Shown piece after piece: positions 53,916 to 63,968 of a stretch of 64,000 nucleotides of DNA. Origin of the DNA: Aradus depressus. Lineage: Eukaryota > Arthropoda > Insecta > Hemiptera > Aradidae. The notes under the pieces were generated by a model that saw only the letters and a list, made by a program, of their open reading frames with translations, searched no databases and was not told the origin of the DNA. The stretch is taken from the NCBI GenBank assembly GCA_963662175.1, contig OY759225.1, positions 18,091,601-18,155,600 on the forward strand, read 5' to 3'. Numbering within the stretch: position 1 is the stretch's first letter; each line of letters opens with the position of its first letter. Made by a program: the position numbers and the translations under genes.

Positions 53916-54616
53916 TAAGAATAAAAAACACACGTGTGAGTGACGCGGTACTCACGAGAATCGACGTGTAAACGTCTGCTTTAGTTTCAAAAACTTGCTG
54001 TCGTGCACTGATTTTGATTACAATTTGTTTTATAATGATACAATAAGAAAAGTAGTACGAGAAATTAAACTTTCAAATTTATTGTTCTTCAATTTCCTTT
54101 ATACATGAAATTATAGGTTTGTGATAACTAAAATAAGATATAACTGTGTTTGTAGTGTCTCTAAATACCGAGAGAATACAGCGTCGATGGTAGTTTTCAA
54201 ATTTGTTGTTGAAATGCTTCGATTCGTATTCATTTGTAGATTAAGTTTGTCATTTAAAAATTAAATAAGCTGTTCGGTATCTCCTGAAATGGGTAAAAAC
54301 ATTGCATTATTTGTTGTGACAATATGACAACAAATATATTATTAATTGATCGATATTATTAATATTATTATTATATATTAATAACAATATTATATTTTTT
54401 TAGATTTACACTGCTATATTATTTTCTTTTACCACAGATTTTATTTATTGTTATCAATTTAAGTTATCGAAGCATCTTAACCTAAAAGTTTCTTACCGAA
54501 AGATCATTTTATAGTTCGTAATATTGATATTTTATTTAAATTCAATACAACGGTAAAACTGATCAATAATATTGTAAAAATACGTTATATCTAATTATGT
54601 TTTTTAGAGTTGTTTT
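53916..54616. other. Intron gap, AT-rich
   Basis: No feature recognised apart from AT-rich palindromic patches around 54340-54400. Confidence 0.4.
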
Positions 54617-54685
54617 TTCGAAAAGAGCGCTCTGGTAGTAAGCAATATGATCTTGTAGTTGAAGCCCGAGTATGTCACAATATAA
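54617..54685 (+). mobile_element. SINE-A 3' fragment
   Basis: CGAAAAGAGCGCTCTGGTAG to GTAGTTGAAGCCCGAGTATG. Confidence 0.7.
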
Positions 54686-54932
54686 CTAAGTTATTCCTTG
54701 TGTACCTATATCATGACTCGACTTTTAAACAAAATATCGATATTTTCTTTTCAATACGCATCCCGTGTTGATTCCGTTACATTGCATGTGCTGTGTTAAC
54801 GGGTTCATAAATAATTTCCACCGTTATGATCTATTTTCATACTTACATGGTTCTTGAGTTTTTTATTCAAGTTTGTATTTATCTAATATATATATATATA
54901 ATTAATAAATAAAGAAAATGAATTGTTGCCAG

Positions 54933-55008
54933 GTTCTTCGGAAGGCAGTGTTTGTCTGACAGAAACTTGTGTGAGAACTGCTGCTAATCTCATCTCATCA
55001 CTGGACAG
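54933..55008 (+). CDS. M13 metallopeptidase, short ectodomain exon
   Basis: 76 nt, completing Gly-89 and ending two bases into Arg-114: SSEGSVCLTETCVRTAANLI then SSLD. The pair CLTxxC is the first disulfide region seen just after the membrane anchor in neprilysin/ECE proteins, followed by the AAxLISSLD helix. Acceptor GCCAG at 54928-54932, donor GTAACT at 55009. Too short and too well framed on both sides to be chance. Confidence 0.9.
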
Positions 55009-55227
55009 GTAACTGAAAAAATTATTATTTAAAATATTATCATTAATATTCAAATCGTTTCCATTTGTTATTATGGTGATCTGTATTGTAATGTTATTGT
55101 CTTTGGAAAGAGGAGAGAGAAAGTTTGTGATCGATAAAAACAAACTGTATTATTTCTGGCCATCTTTCGGCACTGCGTGTGCCTTCTTCAGGGCCTGTAT
55201 TGACATATATACATTATAATGTATATA

Positions 55228-55870
55228 CAGTAGAACCTCGATAAGTCGAAAACCTCCAAAACTCGGAAAAAAGTTTTGTTCCTTTCCCTTCAAGCCCCAA
55301 AACCCCCATTACTCGAAATCTCAACCCTCTATTAGTCGAAATAATCAGTGAGTCCCTACAAGCCATTTTGGTACATATTTTCCCTCTATAACTCGGAAAA
55401 ATAAATTGGACCTCTGTATCTCGAACATAGCAATGTTTTATTTTACAACCTTTACAACTCGATTATTTGAAACTTATTACCTCTATAGCTCGAAGAAAAA
55501 TAAGTTACCGACTTTAAGAATTTGCTGACAATGTACACCATTGTTTCTTAAAACAATTTAAGAGTATAATAAATAGGATTAGGTACCACTTATTTAAAGC
55601 AAAAAAAATTACTGACTTTTTTTAATACCTACATATACTACGAATTTTTTATTTTAAGGATGTTTTGAAATAATGTTGATTTATAATAAATATAAATATG
55701 TTTGTTACCTCTATAACTTGAATTTTTATTTATTTCACCTCTCTAACTCAAAATTAGTTAGAATGAATCTTAACCTCTACAAGTCGAATCAAAATCCGCC
55801 TAAGTCGAAAACTCTATAACTCGAATTTTTTGGCGTCTCTCTTAATGTTCGACTTATAGAGGTTCTACTG
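55228..55870 (+). mobile_element. MITE-P, complete pogo-like copy with TA target duplication
   Basis: Ends CAGTAGAACCTCGATAAGTC and GACTTATAGAGGTTCTACTG are inverted, flanked by TA on both sides (55226-55227, 55871-55872). 643 bp, many AACTCGAA-like phrases inside, no transposase. Related truncated copy at 9474. Confidence 0.92.
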
Positions 55871-56159
55871 TATAATAATTATTAATGAGTTAATGTATGC
55901 TAGATTTCAGTAAAATATATGACATTAAAATTGATTATGACTAAACCGGCAAATAACATTTAAATTATTTATACCAAAAAACAATTATAATACACTAAAT
56001 ACAAACGTATTCTGAGGGATTTTTTTTTTGTTATACTCAGTATATTGTTATTGTATGTTATACATTTGTATATACATATGTAGTGTATATGTATATATTT
56101 TTTTGTTTAGATTTAATATTTTTTTAAATATATATTTTATATAATAAAAAAAAAAGGAA

Positions 56160-56450
56160 ATGTTACACTTACTGAAACTGTTATGGACATATGGATCACA
56201 GATATACAATTCAGCAAAAACATCCAACATTAAACGAATTCAGGAGTTTCAATCAAAAACCCTGACTGATAACACAGTGCCCACCATACATAAACAACAG
56301 AACACTTCATCACATGATAACACACAGTACCCGAAACAATACAAACTACTTACATACGGTTTTTTAGCAAACTTTACACAAATACAAACCCGGAAATATG
56401 TACATTATCTTCACAACACTTACCACATAACTCACCACGAAGGTTGAAGA
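56160..56450 (+). pseudogene. Jockey-like LINE C-terminal fragment, frameshifted
   Basis: LLWTYGSQIYNSAKTSNIKR then IQEFQSKTL match the 25977 copy (LWTYGSQIYGSAKTSNIKR). After this the frame shifts, but the nucleotide match continues to CACGAAGGTTGAAGAG. Sits between the arms of the foldback element. Confidence 0.85.
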
Positions 56451-56914
56451 GAAGTACAATCGCGACTTATTGTCACCTTGAATCATATTCGTTATTAATA
56501 TTTTTCAATATTATTTTCCTTTAGGTACGTTTATTACCTCATCCATCAACTTTTTATTTTTATTTTTAATTTCCATTTAATTATTTTTATTTATTTTATT
56601 ATTATTTTTTTTTTTGTCTTTAAAATCATCTCTCACTCGCCGTTCACACCACCGTATATTTATATTTCAGTTTGTTTTGGTGTAAATAATTTAAATGTTA
56701 ATTATTGGTTTAGTCACAATTAGTTTTAATGTCATGTCTTTGACTCAAATCTAGCATACATCAACTCATTAATAATGTATGTATATATGTCAATACAGGC
56801 CCTGAAGAAGGCACAATCAGTGCCGAAAGCTTGACAGAAATTTTACAAGTTTGTTTTTATCGATCATAAGCCACATCTCTCCTACATCTCTGGGGGGGGG
56901 GGGGGGGGGGGGGG

Positions 56915-56995
56915 CTTATTTTATTTTATCTGGTAGGTAAAATAAACTTAAGCACGCCGTCCTTCGGATGGGACGTTAAGCGATGGTCCCGAAAC
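56915..56995 (+). mobile_element. SINE-A fragment after a poly(G) run
   Basis: TTATCTGGTAGGTAAAATAA to TAAGCGATGGTCCCGA; 23 G precede it (56892-56914). Confidence 0.82.
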
Positions 56996-57291
56996 CTCAT
57001 CTTTCCTCTTTTCATTACATCTTTGGTCAATCTCTCCTGATTGTCATCAACTTCCTTGCTTCAGAGTTTACTTGTGACCTAATAAATATTCTACACTTCA
57101 TTATGTAACTTTTTTGTAATGTAAATATTTTAAAAAATTGCACGCATGAGAAACTCAGACTGATGAAAAAACACAACTATATTTATATAACTAACAAAAA
57201 TCATATTAGTTCAAAGGTCACAACGTTACTGGCATTTTAAAAAGTCAAATTACAATAAAACAATGAAAGCATTTACAATACACATAGATGG

Positions 57292-57446
57292 AAAAACCTT
57301 GAGCACGTGTGATGTCAGGTACTCGTTAAAGACTCCTTACCCTAGGTGAATAATCCTGGATAGGCAAAATTTAGGACTCCCAGGGTAGAGTCGAGCTCAT
57401 GTCTATGAGAGCGACGAAAGAGCGATCTGGTAGTAGGTGATATGTC
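57292..57446 (+). mobile_element. SINE-A fragment
   Basis: AAAACCTTGAGCACGTG, GATGTCAGGTACTCGTTAAA and GATCTGGTAGTAGGTGATAT. Confidence 0.8.
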
Positions 57447-57529
57447 CCCTATCTCTTAACCTTCTTATCCATACTCGATAAAACAATCTTAACAATTGTG
57501 TTTAACTGTTCTCGTATTTGCTTAAAAAA

Positions 57530-58145
57530 AATTTTGGTGAATCACCGGCAATGTACTTGCCCAAAATTCATCGATCCTTTGTACTAAATGTTCGTAGCCC
57601 GACCGAGGCCCTTAGTTTATTTTATCTGGGAGGTAAAATAAACTTAAGCACGCCGTCCTTCGGATGGGACGTTAAGCGACGGTCCCGAGCCTGTAGGATG
57701 TCAGGTACTCGTTAAAGACCCCTACCCTAGGTGAATAAAAATTTAGGGTAGGCAAAATTTAGGACTCCCACAGTAGAGTCGGACTCATGTCCACCAGAGT
57801 GACGAAAGAGCGCTCTGGTAGTAGGCGATACGACCTCGTAGTTAAAGCCCGGGCAAGATTCATAAAACCTAATTTAACCTTTGTACTAAATGTCATATGT
57901 TGACTTACACAGGGACTTCGGAATCCTCTTTCACTGATTGTCCTGTCAATACATTCATTACATCAGTAGTTATTAGGGTTTTTCAGTTAAATCCATCTCT
58001 AATCCTCCTTTAGTCCGATTATGCGGAAAATTAATAGGAGTACACACGCACACACATATACAGATGGAATTTTGTTTTTCATTTTTGGAATCAGAAGCTC
58101 TGGAAACATGAAATTGCGGTGATAATTCAACATCGAATCCTCACC
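57530..58145 (+). repeat. R repeat interrupted by SINE-A
   Basis: GGTGAATCACCGGCAATGTA before the SINE; TGTTGACTTACACAGGGAC, AATACATTCATTACATCAG and GAAACATGAAATTGCGGTG after it. Confidence 0.7.
57591..57877 (+). mobile_element. SINE-A, 5' truncated, with 15-bp target duplication
   Basis: Begins TTCGTAGCCCGACCGAGG within the B box and ends TAAAACCTAATTTAA. CCTTTGTACTAAATG is repeated exactly at 57576-57590 and 57878-57892, proving a complete LINE-type insertion event. Confidence 0.95.
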
Positions 58146-58474
58146 GATTCCATAACTCAACAGTAGGTACTTACTGAAGAAGGTTGATTAAATTTGAAAG
58201 TTAGTCAACTTTACGAGACAACTGTCAGAAACATTGTACTTTACCGTTAAACAAATCTTAAAATTGGTTCCATGAAAATTTCTATAATTGCGACTCTTAA
58301 GAGATGGATAAACTGGGAACTCCTTAATTTAGAGGTGCCATCTGAAAGATAGATTAATTGTGAACCAAGGATGAAAAATGAGCATTAAATATTAAAAAAT
58401 TGTCATATTGAAACACTTAACATTTTTTGCAGATATATTGTGAAACACCTAATAAAAAAATAAAGAAAAAATGA

Positions 58475-58960
58475 AATGAAAATAAATTTTATTCTGGGGC
58501 CGCCTGGGGTCCCCTAACAATAAATACATGAAAGTCACTGAACAGAGCAACAAATACAAATAAAATAAAATATCAATAATGAGATAAAAGTGCTGCAGTG
58601 GATAGAAACAAGAACAAAATGAATATAAATAAATAAGTAAAAAAATAAATAAACAAAAATAATTAAAATTAACAGCTTCATTATGAAGAGATCATACGAA
58701 AATAAATATATCTAAATAAATATATGGAAGATAAAATAAATGTAAAAACAGTATACAAATCAAGATTATGAAGGGGGAGGAAATCCAGACCAGGCTTGCA
58801 ATAAAATTAATTTAAGAAAAACTGATGAAAAAATGATTACGGAAAAAAAAAATTGATATTAAGGAGCGGGAAGTTGTAGAGGTACATCGTATAGAAGGTG
58901 AAGTAAAAAGAAAATAAATAATGAATTTTCTATTTCTGAATATATTACCGGAAGTTAGTA
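58475..58960 (-). mobile_element. LINE 3' UTR, reverse orientation
   Basis: GAAAATAAATTTTATTCTGG, GGCCGCCTGGGGTCCCCTAA, then A-rich sequence. The reverse complement matches the 3' end of the element at 49690-50725 (ACCTCGGTCCAGAATAATAAAA region). No coding part. Confidence 0.65.
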
Positions 58961-59279
58961 AATACATATTTTAGTATATTAGTAAATAAATATTTTCGTG
59001 TTATTTCAAATAAGCCTCAAATTTCTTTTCCGTCCCTCCTTGCTATGTGTCTAAAAAACTATAAAAATATTTTTAATTCTTTCACTTTATGTTCTTTCTA
59101 GTAATTAATAAGAGAAAGTATTATTTGCTTTCTCTGACCTTTGTTTGTTAAATGAATAAAGGGAAAATGGCATAAATACAATACATTTTTTAGAATTATG
59201 CTTGATTTATGCGAAAAAGATTTGTCCCAATTAAGTATGGAACCTATCAAATAACAATTATGAAAGGATTGACTAACGA

Positions 59280-59640
59280 TGTAGTAAAGAGAGATTAGGT
59301 TTGTGGTCGATAAAAAACAAATTTGTAGAATTTCTGCCAAACTTTCGGCACTGAGTGTGCCTTCTTCAGAGTCTGTATTGACATTATACATTATACATGT
59401 GTTGATGTATGCTAGATTTGAGTAAAAGATATGTTAGAGAAAATATATTTTAAATATTCACTCATGATGTACGTTTATATTTAGTTTATAACTGTTTTTG
59501 TTTAGATATAATATTTCAGTTTGTTTTGGTCTAAATAATTTAAATGTTAATTATTGGTCTAGTCACAATTAGTTTTAATGTCATGTCTCTTACTCAAATC
59601 TAGGATGCATCAACTCATTAATAATGTACATCGCTACCTC
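59280..59640. repeat. FB-type element, related to 55125
   Basis: GGTTTGTGGTCGATAAAAAA, AAACTTTCGGCACTGAGTGTG, CTTCTTCAGAGTCTGTATTG, then TTTCAGTTTGTTTTGGTC and GTCACAATTAGTTTTAATGT as in 56665-56740. The second hairpin end is missing. Confidence 0.7.
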
Positions 59641-59764
59641 AGAACAAGACTGTAGTAACAGTAAAGTCTTTATTCAATTAATAAAATAGAAAATTACATA
59701 CAAAACATATGTACAATAATGTGACCTTTTATGAAGACAAACTCAATGGCCTAAGCCGTCTAGA

Positions 59765-60112
59765 GGAGTCTAGATTTATATTTATATATTATATACATAT
59801 AAATAAATAAAAGTACCTCCTTTGCGCATCGATTTCAATGTTATTTCACACCTTTTTTGGTTTACCACACCTTAAGCCTAAAAACACTTTTCTCACATCT
59901 AGACTGTCCACAACCCAACTTAGACACTGCCAATCTAATTCAAACATCTGATGGTCGTCTTTTATTCTCCACTCATTGGTTCTTTTTAAAACAAAATGCG
60001 ACTTCATATATTTATTTACTAATTTAATTACTTCATTGTTTTTATACAAATAAATATAATTATTTTTATAATATTTTAATAATTACAATGTGTGTAATTT
60101 TATGAATCACAA
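59765..60112. mobile_element. V element, right half
   Basis: TGCGCATCGATTTCAATGTT, AAAACAAAATGCGACTTCAT and end TGTGTGTAATTTTATGAATCACA (60089-60111). Confidence 0.65.
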
Positions 60113-60334
60113 TAGTGCTGCATTGAGAAAAACTAGGCAATAATAGATATAGATAAATAAAAATTAGAATTAACAGCATAATTATGAAAATTTATATAAA
60201 TAGGAGAATATAATAAGGAATCTATAAATATGAATGAAATTCCTAAATCGTAAAAACTGTTTTTGTATCTATGTGTTCACAAGAAATTTCACTCATGGAA
60301 TGAGAAGAGTGAATCTACAAGTTGGAAAATAAAT

Positions 60335-60635
60335 ATAGTGTGACTTATCAGAGATTTTATTATTTCATGATAATCGGCTTTGGAGGTTGCCCTCATCTCA
60401 GCCTCTCTGATACAACGTTTTTTTAAACAGAATTTAAAATGGTAAAAGGAATAAATAAAATATATTTTTGTAATAAATAAACTTATTTCTTTTATCATTT
60501 TAAATTGATATATTTCAACAAATTATTTTATCAGACAGTCTGATGATGGGGACAACCTAGAAAGTCGGCTAATATGAAATAATAAAATATGGGAGAGGTC
60601 AGACTACGTCTTTATTTTACAGTCTATGAAATAAT
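60335..60635. mobile_element. Decayed foldback element, relative of 35757
   Basis: Left: TAATCGGCTTTGGAGGTTGCC. Right: CTGATGATGGGGACAACCTA, GAAAGTCGGCTAATATG and GAGAGGTCAGACTACGTC. On the + strand 60540-60571 has the full hammerhead core order: CTGATGA, a 4-bp stem (TGGG/CCTA), GAAA, GTCGGC and UA. Stem I is weak. Confidence 0.65.
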
Positions 60636-60762
60636 CACTTCTCACTATGTCAGCCAACTTCATATTTAGTTATAAGATAATATAATATAAAAATAAGAGG
60701 CCCGAAAATCTGGTGATCTGGGAGAGTGGAAACTTATTTTTTTTTTGTTTTTGTTTTTGAAG

Positions 60763-60905
60763 GAGTATAGATCCATGTGATGACTTTTACCAGTTCGCCT
60801 GTGGCAACTGGATACGGGAGAACCCAATACCAGACGGCAAGTCTATGTGGGGCACTTTTGTGAAGTTGGATCAGCAGAATCAACTAGTCGTCAAAAATGC
60901 ACTTG
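60763..60905 (+). CDS. M13 metallopeptidase, DPCDDFYQFACGNW exon
   Basis: 143 nt, from Arg-114 to the first base of Val-162. SIDPCDDFYQFACGNWIREN followed by PIPDGKSMWGTFVKL is the most recognisable N-terminal signature of the M13 family: two cysteines of conserved disulfides and the aromatic FYxFACGxW core. Acceptor TTGAAG at 60757-60762; an alternative AG three bases later (60765) would drop Arg-114. Donor GTGAGT at 60906. Confidence 0.95.
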
Positions 60906-60912
60906 GTGAGTA

Positions 60913-61240
60913 TTGGGTGCACTTAGGGACCTAAGCATTCAATCTCTCGGTTTTTCTCTAATTTGACTCTGATGATTCCAAATTCTTCAACGGAGCATCC
61001 TGTTAGTTACCGAAGCTCATTCCTTTTGAGGTTTAGGATCCAATCCTTCAACACCTTGGACTCCCCTCCCTGGAACATCTTCGACTATCAGCATATGGTT
61101 ATTTCTCTCCATGATTGTTCCACAAGATTTCTAGTCCACTTTTTAATTCGGATTCGGTATGCCTCCCTGGATATTCCTAGTACTGACTCTGGCCCAATGA
61201 AGAGACTGATCTTCAAATGGAGATCTCGCTAAGAGTATGC
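60913..61240 (-). pseudogene. LINE 3' fragment, relative of 28911
   Basis: Shares CTTAGGGACCTAAGCATTCA with the 3' end at 28945 and, on the minus strand, GGESKVLKDWILNLKRNELR-like coding, matching SWEGSPGILKLKRNELRQLT. The zinc-knuckle part is deleted. Starts 8 bp after the exon donor. Confidence 0.75.
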
Positions 61241-61662
61241 AAATGCATTCGAATTACTCTATCTAGATTTTCTTAGATTAATTTCACTGACATTTATATA
61301 TTTTTTCACAAAATCCAGTGTTCTCTCAAAAATCCACATACCGACTTCCCACCGGTCCTTAATCCTTTAACTTCTACTGAAGTATAAGTATGCGTATCGA
61401 TACTGATTATATCAGCGATATCCATAATGTTTAGTTAATTATTCACATAATAAATTATATAAACACTTTATTGTAAGTCCTATCTAATGAGAATTATTAT
61501 AAAGAGTAATGAAAGTAACTTTAAGCCATTTTCCTTCATGTGTTAACTATTATTTAGTAATGTGAACTATTAAACAATAATGAAATACATACTAAACATT
61601 TCTGTTTAGTTATTTCTATATTTATTATATAATATACTTATCTGGTTATTGACAGACAAAAG

Positions 61663-61880
61663 TCAGTGATATATTGATGTTGTTAGAAAAGCCGATGAAC
61701 GAGTTCAAATCGAAAGCTGAGAAGAAAGCTAAAGTGTACTACATGTCTTGTATGGATGCCAATGAGACTATAGAAGCACTTGGCTCCAAGCCTATGTTGG
61801 ACCTTCTCAAAGAGATCGGTGGTTGGAGTGTCGCTGGAGACTTTAATGTCGAGACTTGGAGTCTTCAAAATTTACTACAG
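61663..61880 (+). CDS. M13 metallopeptidase, ectodomain exon
   Basis: 218 nt, residues 162-234. VSDILMLLEKPMNEFKSKAE, KKAKVYYMSCMDANETIEAL, GSKPMLDLLKEIGGWSVAGD then FNVETWSLQNLLQ. KxxxYYxSCM and LxxxIGGW are standard for the M13 N-terminal domain; NET (about residue 189) is a possible glycosylation site. The acceptor must be AAAAG at 61658-61662, since the nearby AGs at 61655 and 61666 give stops. Donor GTAAAT at 61881; phase 0. Confidence 0.93.
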
Positions 61881-62089
61881 GTAAATTTTTATTAGTATTT
61901 TATTTACTTTTTTGAGGGCCAAAGCAGTAGCTGTTTCTTTAATATAGTCCAGGATGGTGTTGCAGGTTCCCTCCATAGCCTGCCTCTGTTAGTCCCGAAG
62001 TAGTAGAAACTATTGCTTTCTAGAGTTTTACATTGGCTTAGGATATGCACAGAGGGCTTCTAGCGATGCCCATACTGTGTTAATATATC

Positions 62090-62190
62090 AGTGACAACCG
62101 ATATCGCTGAAATTTATCTATGTCCTCATTGGTTTTTGACTTTAAATATCAAATTTCATGACGATACTTTCATTCTATCTTCAGTTATTA
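62090..62190 (+). repeat. R repeat fragment
   Basis: GACAACCGATATCGCTGAAA, TATGTCCTCATTGGTTTTTG and GACGATACTTTCATTCTATC. Confidence 0.55.
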
Positions 62191-62191
62191 G

Positions 62192-62545
62192 CAGGGGCGT
62201 AGCCAGGGGGGGGGGGGGGGGGGGGCACGTGCTGAGCAAAAACCAAGATTACAAAAATTGTGTTTTGCTTAAATGTACATGTACAAAACAAGTCATATTA
62301 CATTTATTTAAATATACATGAATTCGATCATTTCATTTCCTCACTCAAAATCTTCATTTATGTTATACTTTATACTCTTAAAGCTGATTTTACATGCGCA
62401 GTAAAAACGCAAAGCGCAGCAGCAGCAAATGCATGCTATTGGCTGTAAGTCATTCAATTCTAAAAGTACAGAAACCACAGCGTGTATTTGCTGCTGCTGC
62501 GCATTGCATTTTTGCTGCTCATGTAAAGTCAGTTTAAGTATTAGT
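62192..62545 (+). mobile_element. hAT element, second copy, one end only
   Basis: Starts CAGGGGCGTAGCCAGG with 20 G, then matches the inverse of 43927-44276 closely, including the hairpin GCAGCAGCAGCAAATGCATG / TATTTGCTGCTGCTGCGC. The far end with TACGCCCCTG is absent. Confidence 0.82.
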
Positions 62546-62754
62546 CAGTGGTTACCTGGTGTAGGACTCTAGTGACGGAGTTAGGAATTATAATCATAAC
62601 TTCCTTACTTATATTGTAATCATTTTTGTTTTGGTTCATTTATGTAAAGTAAATTATATTTATTTTAGCAATGATGAAAATGATATTGATTACTTGACGC
62701 ATGACATTTATGCCTAAACGATAAAATAAAATGAAATTAATTGTTTACTAATAG

Positions 62755-62835
62755 GAACAAAAAGATGATTTTAACCCTAACGAAAATCTGGAATTTCTAA
62801 AGAAAATTGTCTCAGTAATGGGAACTTATATAAAT
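62755..62835 (+). CDS. Candidate optional exon of the M13 gene (27 codons)
   Basis: Between TACTAATAG (ending 62754) and GTTAAG (62836) lies an open 81-nt frame, EQKDDFNPNENLEFLKKIVS then VMGTYIN. It is phase 0 at both ends, so it could be included or skipped without changing frame. Known M13 proteins join LLQ directly to the IQNRYN segment, so inclusion would add residues not expected in the family. It may be chance. Confidence 0.25.
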
Positions 62836-62879
62836 GTTAAGTTAACAGGCAAAAATACTTCTTAACTAAAAAAAATGCT

Positions 62880-63240
62880 AACTTTTTTTTTCTTTTTTTA
62901 CTTTTGTTTATTTGGTATATTTACAATCAGTTAAAATATAACTATAAATAAATTTGATGACAGTGACTATGAAAAAAAATAAAATAAATAAAAAATAAAA
63001 TAAAAAATATACAAAATAATAAATGGCAATATACACAAAATAAGATAAAATAAAATAATCTACAAAATAATACAATCTGTACTAAAGCAATAAGTAGAAG
63101 TGCTGAATATAAGAATACATGTATACAAGTAATACAAAATAGTTGAAACATATGCATAATGATACGCAAGAGAAAAATGAACATGAATATGTAGAAAATA
63201 ATAATATATTAGAAAATAAATAAAATATTATTAATATATT
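62880..63240 (-). repeat. A-rich LINE 3'-UTR-like repeat
   Basis: Poly(T) at 62884-62898, then AAATAAAATAAATAAAAAAT and TACAAAATAATACAATCTG stretches like those at 5940 and 58475, in the M13 intron. Confidence 0.45.
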
Positions 63241-63421
63241 TAATAACTAACATTAATATATATTCTTGAACCCTTGTTATTCGTCAAAATGAGTATGTTT
63301 TTAGGTTTAGCAAAAATATTTTCCTCGGTTCATTTCATACTGAATTCAATTAGCCATAAATGTTTGCTTTTTTATTTTTTTTATTAAATGTTTTGATAAC
63401 TGACTGATATTTTTTTTCCAG

Positions 63422-63505
63422 ATACAGAACAGATACAATCTTGGAGGTTTATTTTCTTGGGCAGTCCAAGAAGATGATAGAAATTCAAGTATCCATATTA
63501 TTCAG
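63422..63505 (+). CDS. M13 metallopeptidase, exon IQNRYN...HIIQ
   Basis: 84 nt, residues 235-262, phase 0 on both sides: IQNRYNLGGLFSWAVQEDDR then NSSIHIIQ. The pattern LFxW-V---D-NSS--I-Q is conserved across M13 peptidases; NSS is a possible glycosylation site. Acceptor TTTTTTTTCCAG ends at 63421, donor GTTTGT at 63506. Confidence 0.93.
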
Positions 63506-63649
63506 GTTTGTCCACTCTTCATCACTTTTATAATTTTGTGTCTATAGAAAAATAAAAAGATAGGGTAGCTTATACTATTTTCGTTAACTTTCATAGCAGT
63601 CATAAAACTTGATTATTTCACATTGTTGTTATTTCAGAATTCAGTGTAC

Positions 63650-63673
63650 GGGGGGGGGGGGGGGGGGGGGGGG
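63650..63673 (+). repeat. Poly(G) run, 24 nt
   Basis: Uninterrupted G. Others on the same strand: 33012-33027, 48766-48790, 49061-49079, 50823-50840, 56892-56914 and 62206-62225. No comparable poly(C) was seen. Confidence 0.9.
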
Positions 63674-63772
63674 ATGTTTTTTTCAGCAATGTGTTAGGGA
63701 TAGTTAGGAAGTAAACATACTTAAAGTCACCGTCTGTAGTCGGCGTTACTTAATGTTACTTCTAATGTTCAG

Positions 63773-63871
63773 GTAGATCAAGCCGGACTTACTTTGCCTA
63801 CCAGAGACACCTACCTCAATAAAACAGCCAATGAGAAAATTCTTAAAGCATATCTGGATTATATGACAGAG
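63773..63871 (+). CDS. M13 metallopeptidase, exon [15 protein letters not shown] (last in window)
   Basis: 99 nt, residues 263-295: [20 protein letters not shown] then [13 protein letters not shown]. DQxGLxLPxRDxYL is one of the strongest M13 signatures. NKT is a possible glycosylation site. Acceptor TGTTCAG ends at 63772, donor GTAAGC at 63872. The gene continues past the window edge. Confidence 0.95.
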
Positions 63872-63904
63872 GTAAGCAATTTTCTAAAGTAGAAATAATA
63901 ATTA

Positions 63905-63929
63905 CCTACTTTATTCGCTGATTCACCGA

Positions 63930-63962
<33 letters not shown>
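63905..63962. repeat. R repeat end and poly(T) tract
   Basis: CGCTGATTCACCGACC (reversed R start) followed by about 30 T. Confidence 0.6.

Positions 63963-63968
<6 letters not shown>

Larger units (their letters stand above)
55125..56880. mobile_element. Foldback element with nested MITE-P and LINE fragments
   Basis: Left arm: TCGATAAAAACAAACTG, CTTTCGGCACTGCGTGTGCC, TTCTTCAGGGCCTGTATTGA (55130-55205), resuming after the MITE as GAGTTAATGTATGCTAGATT. Right arm: AATCTAGCATACATCAACTC (56747), ATACAGGCCCTGAAGAAGGC (56795), GTGCCGAAAGCTTGACAG (56819) and TTTTTATCGATCATAAG. One arm alone is repeated at 59280-59640. Confidence 0.75.
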
